Part shown: positions 58,118-64,000 of the stretch, in pieces | Layout: every line of letters starts with the position of its first letter | Numbering within the stretch: the first letter of the stretch is position 1 | Made by a program: the position numbers and the translations under genes | Source: Adiantum capillus-veneris | Lineage: Eukaryota; Streptophyta; Polypodiopsida; Polypodiales; Pteridaceae | DNA length: 64,000 nt | Direction of reading: 5' to 3' | Assembly: GCA_014529385.2 (NCBI GenBank) | Contig: CM043952.1 | Coordinates: forward strand, 154,579,557-154,643,556 | Notes under the pieces: generated by a model | Databases searched by the model: none | The model's input: only the letters and a program-made list of their open reading frames with translations | What the model was told of the DNA's origin: nothing

Positions 58118-61100
58118 CGATGGCCTACACTAGTGTAATTGTGGCATAATCGAATGTGTTACCTCACTAATTTCACTTGTGTGTATGTTTTTGTGGATTT
58201 TGGATGTGTGTGCATGAAGCAATGTGTTCATACATCCCAAATGTGTCAGCGTATCTTGCCAATTGTGTGTTTCTAATTTCACACTAACCCCTTGCTAATT
58301 TGACAAATTTTTGCTAACTTAATAATTTGCTATGAAGGATTGGAGCATTTGAACATTCAATTGATCTTCAACGGAAAGGTAATCAAAGTGGTATTCTCAA
58401 CCTCCCTAGAATCTAAAGATGTGTAAAATTGTGTAGAGATCCCACCATGATGATGCAATGTAATGCTATGCTATGTTGATGCAATGCAATGTGATGCTAT
58501 GTTGGATTGAAAATTTTGCGAGTATTCATTTTCATGCCGTCGTAATGCCAAAATTTTTAAGATTTTAAGGAAAAGAGTCATAAGAAGAGGACGTCCAGTA
58601 GTAGCAACTGAAGATTCGAAGTCCAGTGGAGCCTCTAGTAGTTCTAGAAGTAGCTCAGATGAAAGAACCAAAAACAAGATTAAGAAAGGATCTTGGTATA
58701 GGAAGATTGAAGATATGGCCTGGCAAATTGCTGAAATTAGCCAGACCAAACAACCGGTAAGAAGAATGGAAACTTGGTGTTCAAAGTGTAAATCTAAAGA
58801 CCACGTTTCAAACGAATGCCCACAGTGCACTTACTGCAAATCCTATGGCCTTCTATGAAACAAATGTGGTATTCGAATTCATCATTTTAAGAAGGGAAAA
58901 GATTTTTCAATGGTGGCATTCACCAATGTTGAACCAGTACGAGTGAAAACTACCATTGCTTCTCAAGAAGAGAAACCAGGTATAAGTGGTACTGGTGCAG
59001 GGCACGATAGATACCAAGCGGGTACCAGCCGGGGCCGAGGTTGTGGTAATTTTCAGAATCAAAGCCTGAAATTCTATACATGTGGTAAGTATGGGTATTT
59101 CGTGGCTCAGTGCCCAGAGACACCTGGGGCTGCGGATACAGCGGCGGTGAAGGTTCCAGAATCGGTTCCTGTACAAGCAGGTACACGAAGTAAAGGGGTG
59201 GTGATTAAGGAAATTCCAAAAAGTCCAGCAAAACTAGTCATTCCTGAAAGTAGCAAATGGGCTCAGCAGAGAGAGGTATGGAAGGCCAAGGGTAAAGAAA
59301 AGGTGGTTGATGAATGGTAGGAGCAAAGAGAATTAGAGGTAAAAATCATTGAGGATTTAGCCAAGAAGCCGCCAGAGCAGCCAGAGAGTTTTGATGCCCG
59401 GGTCATTCATAAGATACCTACCCAGTTGTCTGAGACAGCACAACCAAATCAGTCGAAGCCTGGGATGCCTGAAACCATGTTGGCTGCAGTACAAGGGGTG
59501 ATGGGAGAGTTAGGGATTGCTAAAGGAGCTGAAAGAACTGAACTAAAGGAATGGTATTGTGAAGATACTACCAGTTCTTCAAGTTTTGACGACAACTCTG
59601 ATTCATGAGAAAGAGGAAATTCATGTCAAAATTTGTGACAAAATTCAGAAACTCACTATGGCGTTAGAGGACATTAGAAGAACTTTACCTGAAGCAGCGA
59701 AATTTATTAGGCAGCAAATGAAGGCTGAGGCGGAGGCCAGATCAGTCAACTTGACAGTTGTCAGAGATGATGAAGTGTCGATGATTCAGGTGGACTACAA
59801 AGTTTGGAAACAGTGGGAACCACTCTCAAGCATCATACTAGATGGAGGAGCAGGGGTAAACATTTTGGGAGTACATCTTCAGCAAAGGATGGGAATTTCT
59901 AACTTGAACCCAACACCTTTCAAAGTACAAATGGTGGATCATCGAGTGGTCTAGGCAACTGGAATGGTAGAGAATATGCAAATACGAGTAGGTAAAGAAA
60001 AGTTCAAAGCCAGTTTCCTAGTACTGGATGTGCAAGGAGCATATGGGATGCTAATGGGACGCCCATGGCCGCGAACGGCAGAGGCTGTTCACGATTATGC
60101 TAATCAGACTTTGACAATACAAGGGGACGGTAGCTGAATCCAGATTTAGACGAATAACACCAGAACTTGGAGAAAAGAAATGAGACCCAAAGAGCTTTGC
60201 CAAAAGTACAAGGTGAAGAAGATTGAGAGAATGTTAGCAGCTATGAATATTTTTCCATTAACAGAGATAGATCTCAATGCAGTTTTAATAAACAAAGATG
60301 AAGCTGAAAAAAAAAAGAAACAATTTCAAGACCACTTCAGTTAACTGGAAGGCTAGAAGAACCAGTGGGGTTCAACACATCAATAGACCCGGCATACTCT
60401 GGAGGAGCTACCGGAAATCAGCATGGTAGTTCAGAGCTTAGAGAATCGTCCTGGGATTATGTTGAGGAGTCCACCAAGAGAAAGGGTGGAGGGCCTAACT
60501 GGTTGCTTCTAGATGATCATGAGATAGAGGAATGGAATTTAGGGTCTAAAGAAAACCCTAGAATGATCAAGGTTAATAAACATCTGAATCCTACGATGAA
60601 GGATAAGGCACGACATATGTTCCAGCACTATAAAGATGTGTTCGCATGGGAACATACTGATCTCAAAGGAGTGGATCCAGAGGTCTGTCAACATCGAATA
60701 CCACTAAAACCCGATGCCAGGCCAATACACTTGCAGTGCTATCGAATGAATCTGAATTATTCTAAGAAGGTCAAGGAAGAGATTAACAACCTTCTAAAGG
60801 CTGGGTTCATTATTGAAGTAGCCAATAGTGATTGGTTGTTTCCTATTGTGGTTGTGCCTAAGAAGAATGGGAAGCTAAGAGTATGTGTAGATTATAGGAA
60901 ACTGAATGCTCAAACCATCAAGGACCCATTTCCATTACCCTTCACAGATATGTTACTTGATGAAATTGTAGGATATGAGATGTATAGCTTTATGGATGGG
61001 TATAGTGGTTATAATCAGTTACAAATTTCTACTGAGGATCAGGGAAAGACCACTTTTTATTACGGAGTGAGGAGCATTTATGTATCTGGTTTAATGCCAT

Positions 61101-64000
61101 TTGGCCTTTGCAATGTACCGACCACTTTTCAAGGATGTATGATGGAAATCTTCAGTGAATTTCTTCATCAATTCCTTACCATATTCATGGATGACTTCAC
61201 TGTATATTCCATAGAGAAAAAACATTTACTATTTTTGGAGATGGTTTTTAAGGGCTATGAGGAAGAGAGGATTTGTCTGAATCCATTCAAATCTATTTTC
61301 TTAGCCTGGAAAGGACAGCTACTGCGACGTGGTGTCCAGAAATGGAATAGAAATGGCCAATGACAAGATCCAGTGTGTTCAACAGGCCAAGGCCCCTAGG
61401 AATGCATCAGAATTAAGTTATTTTCTAGGAAATATAAATTTTTACAAAAGGTTTGTGCACAAGTTTGCTTCTCAAGCATTACCATTGTATGAGCCTACAA
61501 AGAAAACCAGCAAGTTCAGCTGGACTGTTGAATGTAAAGAAAGTTTTCAGAAATTAAAGAATGCCATCGTCAATAAACCAGTTCTTTGACAACCAGAGTG
61601 GGATGTCATTTTCCGTGTACATGTGGATGCTTCAGGACTGGCAATGGGAGCAATTCTAGCTCAGCCAGAAGGAAGAACTGACTATCCATTATACTTTGCT
61701 AGTCAGCCAAGCTGAAGAAGGGTATACAACTACTGAAAGAGAAGCCTTAGGGATGGTTTTTAGTGCCACCAAATTCAGATGTTATTTGCTGGGCAAGTTG
61801 TTTCATTTCTATGTGGATCATCAAGCCTTATTATTTCTGACTAATAAAGTCATTATTCAAGGGAGGCTGATACGGTGGATGATGTTCCTCATGGAATTTA
61901 AATTTTGTATTTTCCATAAACCTAGCAAAAACCATTGTGCTACTGATTTTTTATCCAGGAGTACAGAAGGATACTATAAGGAGTCTTTAAGAGATGAGCT
62001 AGCAGATGCAAAACGTTTTCAGCTAGAAGTGGCAGAGTCAATTGATCCAGAATTGTATGAAGTATATCAGTTCCTGTATAAGGGAGGGTTTCCAGATGAT
62101 TGGACTCAGAATCAGAAGAAGGCTTTGGTTATTAAAAGCCTTAAGTTCACTATCATTGGCGGCTCACTCTACAGATTGGGTGTCGATGGGATTCTTCACC
62201 GATGTGTGGCTATAGAGGGTAGAAGGCAAGTTATTGCAAAGGCACATAATGGGGAATCTGGTGGACATTTTTCTATTGATATAAATTTCAAGAAGATTCT
62301 GCACGCTGGGTTATGGTGGCAGACTTTAATATCTGATGTGAGAAGCTCTTGCAAAACCTGTGATATATGCCAAAGAATAGGCATACCCACAACAACAGAC
62401 ATGACTTCTTTAACACCAGTCCAGCCCCACTTGGTGTTTTCATGAAATGGGTTATGGATTTTATGGGTCTATTCAAAAAGATTACTCCCAGAAATATTAA
62501 TGGCTACCTGTTATGTGACTAAGTGGGTTGAGTCTAAGGCTCTTCCCGACAACACAATAAAATCCACGGCTAGGTTCCTATTTAAGAATATTGTCTGCCG
62601 ATACGGATGTCTTGTGGAGATTGTGTCAGACCAAGGTACACATTTTATAAATGACACTATGGATATTCTCATGGATATGCTTTCAGTCAAGCATTGGAAA
62701 TCAACACCTTACTATCCTAGATGCAATGGGCAAGCGAAAAGAAGTAACAAGACAATCAAGACTATCCTTACCAAGATTGTGCAAAAAAAGCCAGTGTAGT
62801 AGGATTTGAAACTTCAAACTGCTCTATGGGCATATAGAACAGCTTATAAGGTCACTACCGGGTTAACACCATTTAAAATGATGTATGGCACTGAAGCTGT
62901 CGTACCAATGGAATTTATCATACCTAGTCTCACAATGGCCATCGAGCATGGCCTGGATTCTAATCACAATCTAAAAGAGAGATTGGAAGAGCTAACACAG
63001 CTAGATGACCTGAGACAGAGGGCTATGCTGGAACAAGAAATTGTTCAATAAAGAAGGAAACATTCGCATGACAGACGAATTAAGGTCAAAGAGTTTTAGA
63101 AAGGCGATCTAGTTCTCTTATATCAGTCAAAATTAGGCCCTAAGAAACCAAACTTAAAGATAGCCTGGGCAGGACCATTTGAAGTTGATTAGGTGTTCTC
63201 AAATATGACGGTAAGGCTGAAATATCTATCTGGATTACTATTTCCAAGGGTATATAATGGAGCTAGAATCAAGCTCTATTATTCAGAAGTCAAGGAAACG
63301 GGTATTGATGGTATGAGAACTAAAGACCAGGAAAATCCAGAATCAACTATTTTAGGTCTTTTCCATGTACAACCAGTTCATAGCCAGTCAAAAATCCAGA
63401 ATAGTACCAGTGCGCCCAAACCCTGTCCAGCAAACCCTGTCTAGACCAGAACCATAGAAGTATGGGGACCAATATCAGTTCTTAGGGAAACAATGATTGG
63501 AAGGACTATCGGTGGTAATCATTTCAAAGACAAGAGGAAGTCTTGTCCAATGCATCTCTGCCACATCACTTGCGTTGCATAGAACTCTAGGAACAGTAAG
63601 TGGTGGAGCTTTTATGGCACAAACGCGTATAACAATAAGGAGAGTAAGCATTTTTCCTTGCAAGTCTACTACACGATGCGTGCAGACTGTTGTTCATTCA
63701 CTAATCGCTGAGATCTGAAGTTTGTTCTCTACAGCCACAAACCTCTTCACCCAAGGAGATTGTAGACTGCAACTTATCTTTGCCAGCCTCACCAGGATAC
63801 GGGTTTGACGAATCAAATAAGTCATCTTCTTCTTCGTATACTGATTCATTGTCTTCACGGTGTATGGATAAGAAGAAAATGTGGGAGAAGATGTAAGAAA
63901 CTATAGACGAAACCCAAGCCCTTATTGCTATTGCAAAAGAGACTCTTCAATGTATTCCTCATAGCAAAATACAGAGATAATATGTGTTTATTGAGCAAGC

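Larger units (their letters stand above)
57555..64000 (+). mobile_element. Ty3/gypsy element, plus strand, continuing beyond the window
   Basis: 5' LTR 57555-58097, primer site 58100-58117, gag with two zinc knuckles (CSKCKSKDHVSNEC at 58777-58818 and CGKYGYFVAQC near 59085-59115), protease (IILDGGAGVNIL at about 59845-59875), reverse transcriptase (60365-61363: WLFPIVVVPKKNGKLRVCVD, FMDGYSGYNQ, GLMPFGLCNVPTTF, FMDDF catalytic box), RNase H (61600-61980: VDASGLAMG, TTTEREALGMV), integrase (62200-63051: GGHFSIDINFKKILHAGLWW, DQGTHFIND, YYPRCNGQ). The 3' LTR is not in the window. Fossil with about ten breaks; family close to the pol of the 18.8-kb element by motif, but a different lineage judging by its LTR. 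Confidence 0.9.

Overview
This window is a block of land-plant nuclear DNA made almost entirely of transposable elements, many inserted inside one another. There is no sign of a bacterial or organellar gene. The plant assignment rests on TNP2-type CACTA transposases, a DUF659 hAT transposase, plant-type copia and gypsy elements, GT-AG introns and a degraded pentatricopeptide-repeat (PPR) gene. The wording of the PPR repeats and the very long (GA)n tracts suggest a fern or another large-genome non-flowering plant, but that is only an inference. No intact host gene was found. Host-derived sequence is limited to the PPR pseudogene (about 35755-36570), a captured fragment of a heavy-metal-associated isoprenylated protein (HIPP, 44768-45124), possibly a RING-like ORF carried in a hAT element, and a decayed SWIM zinc-finger ORF (1-1192).

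Left part (1-8181): a SWIM-finger relic; (GA)n tracts; a 5'-truncated LINE on the minus strand (2160-4417); a second microsatellite cluster; a minus-strand copia remnant (5160-7935) interrupted by an 892-bp long-inverted-repeat element (6901-7792); and the left half of a plus-strand copia gag.

Centre (8182-35379): a CACTA element sits in that copia gag, whose right half resumes at 35380. The CACTA carries a TNP2 transposase gene. That gene is split by an 18.8-kb minus-strand Ty3/gypsy element (14646-33445) with TG..CA LTRs, a 5-bp CTCTC target duplication, a tRNA-Asp-type primer site and a polypurine tract. The gypsy element is unusual. It has repeated 22-bp palindromes in its leader and in a second spacer, a second retropepsin-like domain after integrase, and about 3.5 kb of extra coiled-coil coding region before the 3' LTR.

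Right part (35380-64000): the PPR pseudogene; a plus-strand gypsy remnant with a tRNA-Met-type primer site (to about 42195); a small gypsy fragment; and then one old minus-strand gypsy pol that received two DNA transposons. A hAT (51713-57246, 8-bp target duplication) lies in its reverse transcriptase, and a second CACTA (43669-50794, 3-bp duplication CCT, well-matched ends) lies in its RNase H. The second CACTA has a complete-looking three-exon second ORF, a TNP2 gene that lost its middle, and the captured HIPP fragment. From 57555 a further plus-strand gypsy with a 543-bp LTR runs off the end of the window.

The nesting gives a relative history: copia and gypsy pol fragments are oldest, then CACTA and hAT insertions, and then the 18.8-kb gypsy. 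All coordinates come from reading the sequence and were not checked against any database.
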